DNA of 64,000 nt, from NCBI GenBank assembly GCA_024663395.1, contig JANFAH010000004.1, forward strand, positions 372,001 to 436,000, in the 5' to 3' direction. The position numbers and the translations under genes were made by a program. The first letter of the stretch is position 1. Each line of letters starts with the position of its first letter. The stretch is from Pisolithus tinctorius. Taxonomy: Eukaryota > Basidiomycota > Agaricomycetes > Boletales > Pisolithaceae. The notes under the pieces were generated by a model. That model saw nothing but the letters and a program-made list of their open reading frames with translations. It searched no databases and was not told the origin of the DNA. Positions 54,126 to 64,000 of the stretch are shown in pieces.

Positions 54126-54957
54126 TGTCATGGCCATGACACCAGCATAAGCCCCTAACACCTACTCCACCCTCCTCCGACATGTTCCCACGCTTCTCCA
54201 CCCTCTTCCGACATGTTCCCACGCTTCTCCGCCCTCCTCCGACGTGTTCCCACACTCCTCCTACCCTCCCGACACATCTCCACACCTCTCCAAGGTCCCC
54301 TGTCCATGTTCTGACAAACTCCGCTCAACTCCGCCCTAAGGTTGGTCACGTGGGCTGTCGGACTTGCAGCCCTGCATTCTAGATAGGGTTCCACCCTTGT
54401 GTCGGTTTTCTCCATTCTTCCGCTCCTTTGGTATTTACCCTCTCTTCCTCGTTGTAGTAGTTTCCTTGTCTCAGTTAAGGTCCCCGTTGTCCCTACCCTC
54501 TATCCCTTGTGTCGGAAGGACTCTAACCCACTATACACTTATTGGTTTACATTCCATACTGCACCACCCTTGACCTACATCGTATATAAGGCCATGTAGT
54601 ACTCCGATGTAATCAGTATGAATATCAAATAAAGTCCCCACCTTCAACTCCCTCTCAGTCCCCTCCGGAGCTTTGTCTCCACTTCCTCTGAGTCCACTCC
54701 ACCTCTGAAATATGAGGGCTGAGCTCGTGCAAGGGGGCAGCGCACTAGCTGAACCCAACACCCTCTCATCTGACCTCCAGCTCCAACTCCAACCTCAGCC
54801 TCTGAAACTTTCCTTCATACCCCTCCACTCACTGTTCGATGAATATCTCACCACCCAGTGGTCAGATTCGCTTCGGACTTTGACCGCTGTACTCCGCAGC
54901 CCAACCCGCTCCAACTCCGCCCTAAGAAGGAGCCAGGGGTGTTGTCCAACTTTGACA
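54126..54957 (+). repeat. Gypsy-2 5' LTR
   Basis: It is 832 bp. Three copies of an approximately 31-bp CT-rich repeat (CTCCGACATGTTCCCACGCT core) lie near the start. TATATAAGG at about 54583 lies about 32 nt before AGTATGAATAT (54617), where the 3' LTR keeps AGTACGAATAT. Confidence 0.92.
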
Positions 54958-54959
54958 GT

Positions 54960-54970
54960 ATATTCGTACT
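54960..54970 (+). promoter_or_regulatory. Gypsy-2 self-priming binding site
   Basis: ATATTCGTACT, two bases after the LTR, is the exact complement of AGTACGAATAT in the 3' LTR (60544-60554). In the 5' LTR a C-to-T change breaks one pair. Confidence 0.78.
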
Positions 54971-55012
54971 ATCACTTGTACAAGCTCTCTCACTTCCCTT
55001 ACCACATCTGCT

Positions 55013-56285
55013 ATGCCTCCCATGACATGTCTCCAACAACGGGATGCTACCGAGGCCCTTGCTACAGCCTTGGCAAACCCCCGACATCTCCCTTCAGTTG
55101 TTGAGCCCTTCCAGAGCTTCTCCTCCAGGGGGCACTCCAACTCCAACCCTGCTCCAGACAGCGCCTCACGCACTACACCCTCCATCCATCAGCAGTCCAC
55201 CCTCCGCTCTCCGCCACCTCCTATCATTGTTCACCCTGGCAGAGATGGACCAGGCGACCCTGACAATGACCCCAATGATCCTGACTACCATCCTGGTGAT
55301 GGGCCTGATGATGAGGATGATCCCGACAACCTTGCAGATCCCCTTGATGACCCAGGCCATCCATGCCCTAGCCCACTCCAACCAGCACTCTGGAGACTCC
55401 GCTCTGTGAACCAAAGTCTGCGAGCCGGACACCTTTGATGGGTCCAACCCTAAAAAACTCCGTGAGTTCCTGGTCCAGTGCGAGCTCAATTTCCAGGACT
55501 GCCCTCAGGCATTCCACTCCAACCAAGCCAAGGTCATGTATGCACAGTCCTACCTTAAGGGCATGGCATTGGCCTGGTTTGAACCAGATCTTCTCAATCC
55601 AGATGATTACCTTAATTGTCCGCTGTGGATGGATGACCACCATGAGTTCCTCCGTGAGCTCACTACCAACTTTGGCCCTCATGATGCTGCTGCCAATGCC
55701 ATCCAGCATCTGGAAAATCTTACCATGAAGGACTCTTTGCATATTGCGAAGTACTTAGTGGAGTTCAACTGCTGGGCTTCTCAGGTAAAAGACTATGGCG
55801 AAGGCGCACTCCACCACTGCTTCTACTTGGGTCTCCCTGACTGCATCAAGGATGAAGTGTCCCATGTCGGCAAGCCCACCACTCTTCATGCACTCCACGA
55901 GTTGGCCCAGACAGTAGATGCATGCTACTGGGAGCACAAGTCAGAAGTCTCCTACTCTGCCAAGCCTCCTCCTGCTGAAAGAACTCCGCTCCACACCTCT
56001 GACTCAAAGCCAAAACCCTCCACATCATCCTCTGCCCCTAAGTCCAACTCTAAAAAGGCCGAAGTGCCAAAGTCTGACATCAACCATCTCCTCGGAAAAG
56101 ATGGCAAGCTCACAGCAGCTGAGCAGCTCTGCTGCCTTACTGGTGGGCTGTGCCTCTTCTGTGGTGAACCTGGTCACTCCACCAAGGACTGCCCAAAGTC
56201 GACTTCCCATGCTGCCAAGGCCCGTGCCACTAAGGCCACCACTCCGACCGCTCCGCCTGCAGAGAGGTCAGAGCCAAAAAATTAA
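55013..56285 (+). pseudogene. gag: Gypsy-2 gag, one frameshift
   Basis: The ATG at 55013 opens MPPMTCLQQRDATEALATAL and an acidic, proline-rich region (DPNDPDYHPGDGPDDEDDPD). The frame shifts near 55400-55430; beyond it the reading is TFDGSNPKKLREFLVQCEL, YLKGMALAWFEPDLL and GKDGKLTAAEQ, with the zinc knuckle CLFCGEPGHSTKDC (56152-56195). It ends ERSEPKN with TAA at 56283-56285. It is collinear with Gypsy-1 gag. The total length is one base off a multiple of three, which fits a single small indel. Confidence 0.88.
56276..56285 (+). promoter_or_regulatory. Gypsy-2 gag-pol -1 frameshift site
   Basis: The gag frame reads CCA AAA AAT TAA. The heptamer A AAA AAT is followed at once by the stop, and pol continues in the -1 frame (AAA AAA TTA ACC). 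The position relative to the stop is the same as in Gypsy-1. Confidence 0.78.
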
Positions 56286-59200
56286 CCTGCTCCTCCAGGG
56301 AGCCTGTACGTCCTGGAGGAAGCATTGATCCCATCCATGCAGAAGTCCACCTCAATGCATCCACTCTTTCCAACCCTAATTCTCTTCTCCTGATTATTTC
56401 TCTTCCTGATTTCTCCATAGATACTTTCCCTGCTCTGGTCGACTCAGGCTCTTCGCACTGTTTCATCGACCCCTCTTTAGTTAAAAAATATAAAATCCCA
56501 ACAAAAAATGTCTCTCCACCTATTCCTCTCCGACTGTTTGATGGTACTAGTAATACTGCCATTTCCCAAGTAGTAGATTTCTCCATCCGCTTTGCCTCTG
56601 GCAATGTCACATCTGTTTCCTGTTATGTAACTCTGTTGGATTCTGCCTGTTCATTGGTCTTGGGACACAACTGGCTCACCCACTACAATCCATCGATTGA
56701 CTGGGTATTGAGCAGTATCTCGTTCTGACCATCGATACAAAGAATGCCGACGCCCTTGGCACCTCTGTCACCTTCTGTTGTGACTTCCACTCCAGTACCG
56801 ACACCCTCCACTCTGTCCGCTCCTCCAACATCAGCTCCACTGCCTACTCCGATGGCTGGCTTGCCACGCACTGCTCTGCATATCTCTCTCATTGGAGCTG
56901 CAGCCTTTGTCCATGCATGTGCCCTTCCTGGCTCTGCACAGTTCCACTTGTACCTCCACCCCGAAGATATGAAACTCCGAGCCTCTTCGATGCCCTCTGC
57001 ACCTCCTGATCTCTCTGCGGTGCCCTCCGACTACCATGAGTTCGCTGATGTCTTTAGTAAAGCAAAGGCTACTGAACTCCCTCCGCACTGCAGCTTCGAT
57101 TTAAATATAGATCTCGAAGAAGGGGCTTCTCCACCTCTAGGCACTGTCTACTCCCTCTCTCTGCCCGAGCTTGAGGCACTCCGCACCTTCATAGATGAGC
57201 ACCTCAGCTATGGTTTCATTAAACAGTCAACCTCTGCCCATGGTGCTCCTGTCCTCTTCGTTAAGAAGAAGGACAGCTCACTCCACCTCTGTGTGGATTA
57301 CTGAGGACTCAATAAAATCACCAAGAAAGACTGCTACCCACTCCCTCTCATCTCCGACTTGCTCGATTCTCCAAGCTGTGCTAAAATCTATAGTAAAATC
57401 GACCTCTGCCATGCCTACCACTTAGTCTGAATCGGTGCTGGTGATGAATGGAAAACTGCCTTTCGCACTCGCTATGGTTCCTATGAATGGTTGGTTATGC
57501 CCTTCGGTCTTACTAATGTGCCAGTGGCTTTCCAGCGGTTTGTTAATAGCATCTTCGCTGACATGCTCGATGTCTGTGTTGTTGTTTACCTTGATGACAT
57601 CCTCATCTACTCCCACAATGAGGAGTTGCACCGCCAACATGTAAAAGAGGTCCTCCGCCACCTCCGCCAGCATAGCCTCTTTGCTAAGCCAGAAAAGTGC
57701 GAGTTCCACAAAGACTCTGTCGAGTACCTCGGCTATGTCCTCTCCCCATCCGGTCTGACCATGTCCGCTGATAAGGTCCAGTCCATTTGTGATTGGCCTG
57801 AACCATGCAAGATTAAAGACATCCAATCCTTTCTTGGGTTCGCAAACTTCTATCGTCAGTTCATCAGTAACTACTCCGACATCATTGTTCCACTCACCCG
57901 CCTCACTCGGAAGGGCGCTCCTTGGAGCTTCTCCAAAGAGTGCTGCTCCGCTTTCCTCTGCCTTAAGACTGCCTTCACCTCTGCTCCGATCCTTACTCAT
58001 TGGGTGCCTGATGCCCCTGTCACAGTTGAGACCGACACATCAGACTATGCCATTGCAGGTATCCTCTCGATTACCTGCTCTGATGGTGAACTCTGCCCAG
58101 TTGCCTTTTACTCCCACACACTCACTGCTCCAGAGCTCAACTATGACACTCATGATAAGGAGCTGTTGGCGATTTTTGAGGCCTTCCACCACTGGCGACA
58201 TTACTTGGAAGGCTCTGCCACTCCTGCTGACGTGGTGACTGACCATAAAAACTTGGAGTATTTCTCCACCTCTAAGGTCCTAACCCGCCATCAGGCTCAT
58301 TGGTCAGAGTACCTCTCCCAGTTCAACCTAGCCATCCATTTCTGCCCTGGCTGCCTTGGAGCCAAGCCTGATGCACTTACCCACTGCTGGGATGTTTACC
58401 CAAAAGAGGGGGATAAGGACTACGTGCAGGTAAACCCTCATAACCTCCGCCCTGTGTTTACCCAGGAACAGTTCACTTCATCCCTCCATACTACCCACCT
58501 CTTGGCCCCTGTGCTCCAAGCTGCCATGATCTTTGATGTTGAGCAGCTCCATGCTGACATCATCTCTGCACTACCCTCTGACCCCATCTCCGCTTCCCAT
58601 CTCCCAACTCCAACAGACCTCCGCTGGTCGTTGGACCATGGGGATCTCCTCCGCCTCGATGGCCACATCTTTGTCCCTGACATTGATGGTCTCCGCCTCC
58701 AAGTGCTTCAGTTTAAACATGACCATCTGCGTGCGGGTCACTTTGGGCAGAGTCACACTGTAGAGCTTGTTCACTGCGAGTACATATGGCCTAACCTCTG
58801 CACTGATGTAAAGAACTATGTCAGGTCCTGCACCACTTGTGGTCGCAGCAAGGTCCCTTGTCACCGCCCCTTTGGCCTACTGAAGCAGCTTCCTGTCCCT
58901 GAGAAGCCATGGAACTCCATCTCGATGGATTTCATCAAGCATCTCCCCAACTCTGCAGGCTACTCCACCATCTTGGTTGTTGTAGACCGCCTTTCTAAAC
59001 AAACTGTGTTCATTCCGACCCATGACTCCATCACCTCTGCTGACCTAGCAAAACTCTTCCTTACCCATGTCTTTTCCAAGCATGGAGTACCCACTCATGT
59101 CACCTCCGACAGGGGTCCAGAGTTTGTGTCGCACTTCTTCTGCTCCCTTGGAAAGGCCTTAGATATGTGCCTTCATTTTACATTGGGCTACCACCCAGAA

Positions 59201-60010
59201 GGCAATGGCCAGACAGGGCGCATGAATCAGACCCTCGAGCAGTATCTCTGCACCTACTGTAACTATCAGCAAGACGATTGGTCGGAGTTACTCCCACTAG
59301 CGGAGTTTGCTTGTAATAATGCGCCAAGTGCTACTACTGGAGTCTCTCCCTTTTTCACTAATAAGGGGTACCACCCAAACTTGTCAGTTTACTCTGACCG
59401 TGATCTCACCTCTCCGAAGGCCCATAACTATGTTGTGGAGCTTTCCACCCTGCATGACTTCCTCCACACTGAGATGGCTGCCGCTCAACTCCGCTATCAA
59501 GGTCCAGCTGATGCTAGATGCATTCCGCCACCAGAGTTCAAAGTCGGTGACCAGGCTTATGTCAAGGCCAAGTACTTCCGCTCCACCTGCCCTTCGGCTA
59601 AACTTGCGGAGAAGAACTTGGGCCCCTATGCTATCATAGCTAGGCCTGGTATGCACTCCATCACCCTCCACTTACCTGATGCAATGCAGGCCATCCACCC
59701 TGTCTTTCACATGTTGCAGTTAGAGCCTGCTACTCCGAACCCCTTCCCTGATCGACACCAACCTCCACCTCCACCTGTTGAGGTGGATGGTGACCTTGAG
59801 TACGAGATTTTGGAGATCCTCAACTCAAAGGTGGATCGCCACTGCCATCATTGTCAGTTGTTGTATCTAGTCTGCTGGGCAGGCTATGAGAATACTGAAG
59901 ATGAGACCTCTTGGGTGTTGGCAATGGAGTTAGAACATGCCTCCGAGTTGTTGGCTGCTTACCATGCTCGCTATCCTCATAAACCTGGACCTTACTCACC
60001 TCTGTCGTAG
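56282..60010 (+). pseudogene. pol: Gypsy-2 pol, three TGA stops and a lost integrase glutamate
   Basis: The frame has 1,243 codons, close to the 1,240 of Gypsy-1. Protease: ALVDSGSSHCF (about 56440). RT: VKKKDSSLHLCVDY with TGA (57302-57304) replacing the arginine before GLNKITKK, and YLDD near 57590. RNase H: TDTSDYAIAGILS. Integrase: zinc module (58720-58860), SMDFIKHL and TSDRGPEF, but the third catalytic residue, 35 residues after the second aspartate, is glycine (GQTG instead of GQTE). Chromodomain: LEYEILEILNSKVDRH to WVLAMELEHASELL. Stops are TGA at 56726-56728, 57302-57304 and 57428-57430. From 57491 the frame is open for 839 codons. Confidence 0.93.
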
Positions 60011-60037
60011 CTTTGCTATGGCCTTCAGGGGTTCAGG

Positions 60038-60054
60038 CCCTAAGGGGGGGATAC
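60038..60054 (+). promoter_or_regulatory. Gypsy-2 polypurine tract
   Basis: CCCTAAGGGGGGGATAC abuts the 3' LTR and is identical over 17 nt to that of Gypsy-1. Confidence 0.82.
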
Positions 60055-60880
60055 TGTCATGGCCATGACACTAGTGTAAGCCCCTAACACCTACTCCACC
60101 CTCCTCCGACATGTTCCCACACTTCTCCACCCTCTTCCGACATGTTCCCACGCTTCTCCGCCCTCCTCCGATGTGTTCCCACGCTCCTCCTACCCTCCCG
60201 ACACATCTCCACACCTCTCCAAGGTCCCCTGTCCATGTTCTGACAAACTCTGCTCAACTCCGCCCTAAGGTTGGTCACGTGGGCTGTCGGACTTGCAGCC
60301 CTGCGTTCTAGATAGGGTTCCACCCTTGTGTCGGTTTTCTCCATTCTTCTGCTCCTTTGGTATTTACCCTCTCTTCCTCATTGTAGTAGTTTCCTTGTCT
60401 CAGTTAAGGTCCCCGTCATCCCTACCCTCTATCCCTTGTGTCAGAAGGACTCTAACCCACTATACACTTATTGGTTTACATTCCGTACTGCACCACCCTT
60501 GACCTACATCATATATAAGGCCATGTAGTACTCCGATGTAATCAGTACGAATATCGAATAAAGTCCCCACCTTCAACTCCCTCTCAGTCCCCTCTGGAGT
60601 TTCGTCTCCACTTCCTCTGAGTCCGCTCCACCTCTGAAATACGAGGGCTGAGCTTGTGCAAGGGGGCAGCGCACTAGCTGAACCCAATGCCCTCTCATCC
60701 AACCTCTGACTCTGGCCTCAGCCTCCAAAACTTTCCTTCATACCCCTCCGCTCACTGTTCGACGAATATCTCACCACCCAGTGGTCAGATTCGCTTCGGA
60801 CTTTGACCGCTGTACTCCGCAGCCCAACCCGCTCCAACTCTGCCCTCAGAAGGAGCCAGGAGTGTTGTCCAACTTTGACA
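60055..60880 (+). repeat. Gypsy-2 3' LTR
   Basis: It is 826 bp. Most differences from the 5' LTR are C/T or G/A at CpG. A short indel lies near 60710. The self-priming AGTACGAATAT is intact here. Confidence 0.92.
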
Positions 60881-62659
60881 ACCTCAAACTCTAGTTCACT
60901 GTGGACTTCAACTGGTGGGGGTGGTGGCTGAGTCCAGTTCAGGATGGTGTTAGGGATGGCCAGCTTGAGTTGGGAGATGTGGAAGACTGGATGGACTGTG
61001 CACATTGAGTCCAGCAGGTGCAGTGTGAATGAATGGGTACCAGCCTGAGCTATGACCAGATATGGTCCAAGGTTCTTCTCTGAGAGTTTCTTGGAAGGCC
61101 AGGTTGACCAGAAGTATTTGGCTTTGACATATACCTGGTCACTGACCTTGAAGTCTGGGGCTGCCATGCATTTAGCATTGGCCAGTCCTTGATAGTGCTG
61201 TTGTGCAAGGGTCATTTCTTCCCATAGGTATTGATGCAGTGAGTCTAAGTCAACTGTATAGTCACGAGCCCAAGTGGAGGTCAGGTCACGCTTCAGGTAC
61301 ACCAAGATATTAGGATGGTAGCCCTTATTAGTGAAGAAGGGTGAAACACCAGTAGTAGCACTAGGGGCATTATTGTAAGCAAACTCAGCCAAAGGTAGTG
61401 GGTCAGCCCAATTGTCCTGCTGATAGTTGCAGTACATTCAGAGGTATTGTTCCAGGGGGTCTGACCATAACCTTTGGGGTGGTAGCCCAAAGTAAAATGT
61501 AGATGCATGTCTAAGGCCTTACTGAGTGACCAGAAGAAGTGCAAGACAAACTCCAAGCCTTGGTCTGAGGTTACATGGGCTGGCACTCTGTGCTTCAAAA
61601 AGACATGGAGTAGGAATAGTTTGGTGAGTTCTGGGGCTGTGATGGTGTCATAGGTGGGGATGAAGATGGCCTGCTTGGAAAGCCAGTCAACAACTATGAG
61701 GATGGCCATGAAGCTGGATGAGGCCAGGAGCTGCTCAATGAAATCCATAGATATGGAATTCCATGGTTTCTCCAGCAGCAGGAGTTGCTTGAGGAGGCCA
61801 TAAGGCCGGTGTCAGGGAACCTTAGCCTGAGCACAGGTTGTGCAAGACCAGACATAGTCCTTGAAAAACGTCCTGAGGCTGCACCAGGTATATTCATGCC
61901 AGATGAGCTCTAGGGTGTGGTTCTGGCTGAAGTGGCCAGACAGAGGGTGGTCATGCTTAAGCTGCAAGACCCTAAGGTGAAGACCATTTGAGTCTGGCAT
62001 GTAGATCCTTCCATCAAGCTGAAGGAAACCAGTGTCATCTACTGACCACTGGGGATCAGACATGTTGGACAAGTGGACCTGTGAGACTGGGTCATCTGGC
62101 AGTGTGGTCAGGATATCATTATGAAGTTTTTCTATATCCATAGTGCGACTGCTCATAAGACTGGGTACTCAAGGTAGGTTGCACAAAGGGAGACTGCTAG
62201 CTGCTCCTGAGTGAAGACTGGTCTCAGGTTTTGTGGGTTCACTCAGGCATAGCCACTATCCCCCTCTTTGGGGTAGACATCCCATCATCTAGTTAGGGCA
62301 TCAGGCTTAGCCCCAAGCTTACTGGGCCTGAACCTGATGATCATATTGAACTGAGACAGGAATTCTGACCAGCGAGCTTGGTGGCAGGTGAGTACTTTAG
62401 AGGTAGAGAAGTACTCAAGATTCTTGTAGTCAGTGACAACATCAACTGGTGAGGCTGAACCCTCAAGGTAATGGCACCAGGTCCAGAATGTTTTGAAAAT
62501 AGCAAGCAATTCCTTATTGTGGGTATCATAATTCAACTCCAGGGCCATCAGAGTCCAGGAGTAGAGGGTGACCAGATGTATCTGGCTGTTGCTGCAGGTG
62601 ATAGAGAGAATGCCAGTGATGGCATAGTCCAATGCATCAGTCTTGATGGTGATGGGGAC
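60881..62659 (-). pseudogene. pol: Gypsy-3 pol fragment (RNase H, integrase, start of chromodomain)
   Basis: On minus from 62659: TDALDYAITGILSITCSN, ELNYDTHNKELLAIF, TDYKNLEYFSTSKVL, then integrase pieces (HDHPLSGHFSQNHTLEL, SMDFIEQL-like, HVTSDQGLEF) and [20 protein letters not shown] to PPPPPVEVHSELEFE, where it is cut by Gypsy-2. A deletion of about 20 bp after GYGQT removes the catalytic glutamate and shifts frame; EQYL-TGA-MYC carries another arginine-to-stop change. It is more decayed than Gypsy-1 and -2, with several further stops. Confidence 0.85.
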
Positions 62660-63372
62660 TGTCAAGTCTGGGCCTACTCCGACCAACTCTGACACTATAT
62701 AAGGTCTAGAGAGGGGTTCGGAAGCAAGTCTGACACAGAAGAACAGAACTCTGACTAGCGGAGTGTTGGCAGGAACGAAGACTGCCGAGACAAAGGTGGA
62801 GCGGAGTGAGGGCGTCGGGTTTAGCTCGTGTGCTACCCCCTTGCACGATCTCAGCCCTCGTATTTCAGAGGGAGAGTACAGACAGAGAGTCAGAGACAAG
62901 TCCAACAGACAGAAGACGGAGTCAGGAGGAGTAGGAACTAAGTTGATACTCGTACTGAAGAACAGTGGAGTACAGTACATGCTTTTATACTGTTATGGAG
63001 GTACAGTAATTGGAATCGGAACTGACATATGGAGACTCATAAATTTTCAAGTAAAATTTCCTGGACGATGAATGAAGGGTAGACGGAGGACATACGAATG
63101 GGTAACACAGAACATCCAGAAAAGGAAATAGTCCAGGTGCTGGACCATGTGGTGAGCGTGCTGTGGAGTACCTGACTGCGAAGGTAGTCACATGCCCCTG
63201 AGAGAACGGACCGCTCGGTCCGGTAGGAGAGTAACACAAGTCCGACAGCAGTCGGAGCGGAGATGGTTCGTAAACAGCAGACGTTGGGCAGAGTTGGTGT
63301 GGAGTGAGTGAACGACCGGCGGAGTAGGGTGCGGAGTGTATAGGGACTTATAATGAACGCACGGTCGTGACA
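62660..63372 (-). mobile_element. Solo Gypsy LTR inside Gypsy-3
   Basis: It is 713 bp, TGTCAAGTCT...GGTCGTGACA, with the perfect target duplication GGGAC (62655-62659 and 63373-63377). On minus, AGTATAAAAGC lies upstream of AGTACGAGTAT, the self-priming position of the other families. It is CpG-rich, so young. The LTR fragment at 1-165 belongs to this family. Confidence 0.9.
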
Positions 63373-63440
63373 GGGACCCTGGGGATGAAATGAGTTAAGA
63401 CTGGTGTGGTGGTGAAGGTGGCCTTGAGGTTATTGAATGA
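63373..63440 (-). pseudogene. pol: Gypsy-3 pol fragment continuing beyond the solo LTR
   Basis: It reads NNLKATFTTTPVLTHFIPRV, the RT-RNase H connection that in Gypsy-1 reads LKEAFTTTPVLTHF. Similarity stops near 63440. Confidence 0.75.
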
Positions 63441-64000
63441 CCAGTGTGAGTCAAAGTGTGGAAAGCTGGTGAAAACCAAACAAATCCAACACCAAAGACA
63501 AATAATGTGCAAGTGGTGGTTTGCCTCCATGGAACCTGGAGTGCAGAAAAACCTAAATGTGGGGGGGACTTCAAGTGGAGGTGCTCCTGGTGCAAGTCAA
63601 CAATGAGTTACACAGGAGTAGACAAGTGAGTGATGACTGGAAGGGGGATGCTGAACAGAGTGGAGGTGTTCAGCTGAAAGTACTTGGGAGTAATGGACTT
63701 TGATAGAATATGCTCCTGGCACAAGTCGATGATGAGTTATGCAGGAGTGGATGGATGACTAAGCAGACTTGCTGACTAAGTGTGGATGAAGCTTCAGATA
63801 ATGAATGAAGGTAGATAGACCCCTTCATAGAGCCTCAACTACCAATGATATGAATGAAGACAGATAGACTCTTCCGAATGAGCCTCAACTGTCAACAATG
63901 AGTTATGCTGAGCTGAGCTGAACTGACTGCTGAGTGACTTCTGATTCACTTTGGGGTGTAGCTAAGTACATGGGGGTTTATATACTGTGGGGAGAGCACA
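63441..64000. other. Unresolved sequence at the window edge, LTR-like
   Basis: No gene. Two pairs of direct repeats are visible: 'tgctcctggyrcaagtc' near 63580 and 63709, and 'atgaatgaagrYagatagac' near 63800 and 63852. A TATATAC motif near the end suggests a further LTR, but no TG/CA borders can be fixed. Confidence 0.35.

Larger units (their letters stand above)
54126..60880 (+). mobile_element. Gypsy-2: full-length chromodomain Ty3/Gypsy
   Basis: LTRs at 54126-54957 and 60055-60880 (TGTCATGGCC...CTTTGACA); self-priming site, gag, -1 frameshift site, pol with chromodomain, and polypurine tract in the expected order. Pol ends only 45 bp before the 3' LTR, so there is no room for the antisense gene seen in Gypsy-1. 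The bases before (CCTCA) and after (ACCTC) are not a clean target duplication. The flanks are different elements (DIRS-like on the left, a minus-strand Gypsy on the right). Confidence 0.93.

Noticed and set aside
54155..54415. Frames in the Gypsy-2 LTRs (for example 54155-54415 minus, 60084-60344 minus, 14541-14936 minus)
   Set aside because: They are LTR sequence; the frames repeat in every LTR copy only because the DNA does.

Overview
The window looks like a repeat-dense, gene-poor stretch of a basidiomycete (Agaricomycete-type) fungal nuclear genome. Support comes from KDZ transposase with a CxC1-type cysteine cluster, a Plavaka-type transposase relic, chromodomain Ty3/Gypsy elements, Ty1/Copia, a DIRS-like reverse transcriptase, and short GT-AG introns of about 50 bp. 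I see no ordinary host gene, tRNA, rRNA or CRISPR array. Almost everything belongs to a transposable element or its debris.

Layout. 1-2300: LTR fragments and a small inverted repeat. 2301-30263: a composite DNA-transposon-like unit bounded by inverted arms of about 2.4 kb. Each arm has a 44-bp tandem array, a unique segment and a 20-22-bp minisatellite. Between the arms lie a KDZ transposase (minus), an intact-looking companion gene (minus), a repeat-rich divergent intergenic region, a multi-exon gene of unknown function (plus), and a dead gene present once at each inner arm edge. A coding-free LTR element (3616-10104) sits in the left arm and a solo LTR (14603-15418) in the transposase. 30264-46940: a second, broken companion-plus-KDZ locus (plus). 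It is interrupted by a Gypsy element (33601-46067, minus strand), which is itself interrupted by a Copia element (40201-45209). 48304-54125: relics of Plavaka, Copia and a DIRS-like element. 54126-60880: a second full-length Gypsy. 60881-63440: a Gypsy fragment split by a solo LTR. 63441-64000: unresolved, LTR-like.

How the parts work together. The Gypsy families share an uncommon replication design. An 11-nt sequence about 32-35 nt downstream of a TATA-like box in the LTR is complementary to the site just inside the 5' LTR (Tf1/sushi-type self-priming). They also share a 17-nt 3' polypurine tract, a second purine tract inside pol, and, in the two full-length copies, an A-rich -1 frameshift heptamer directly before the gag stop. 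One Gypsy carries an extra antisense gene between pol and the 3' LTR, encoding a coiled coil plus a six-cysteine cluster. Most in-frame stops in the young elements are TGA where relatives have arginine (CGA to TGA), which points to CpG deamination as the main cause of inactivation.

Family names come from motifs read by eye and from memory of the families. No search was run.
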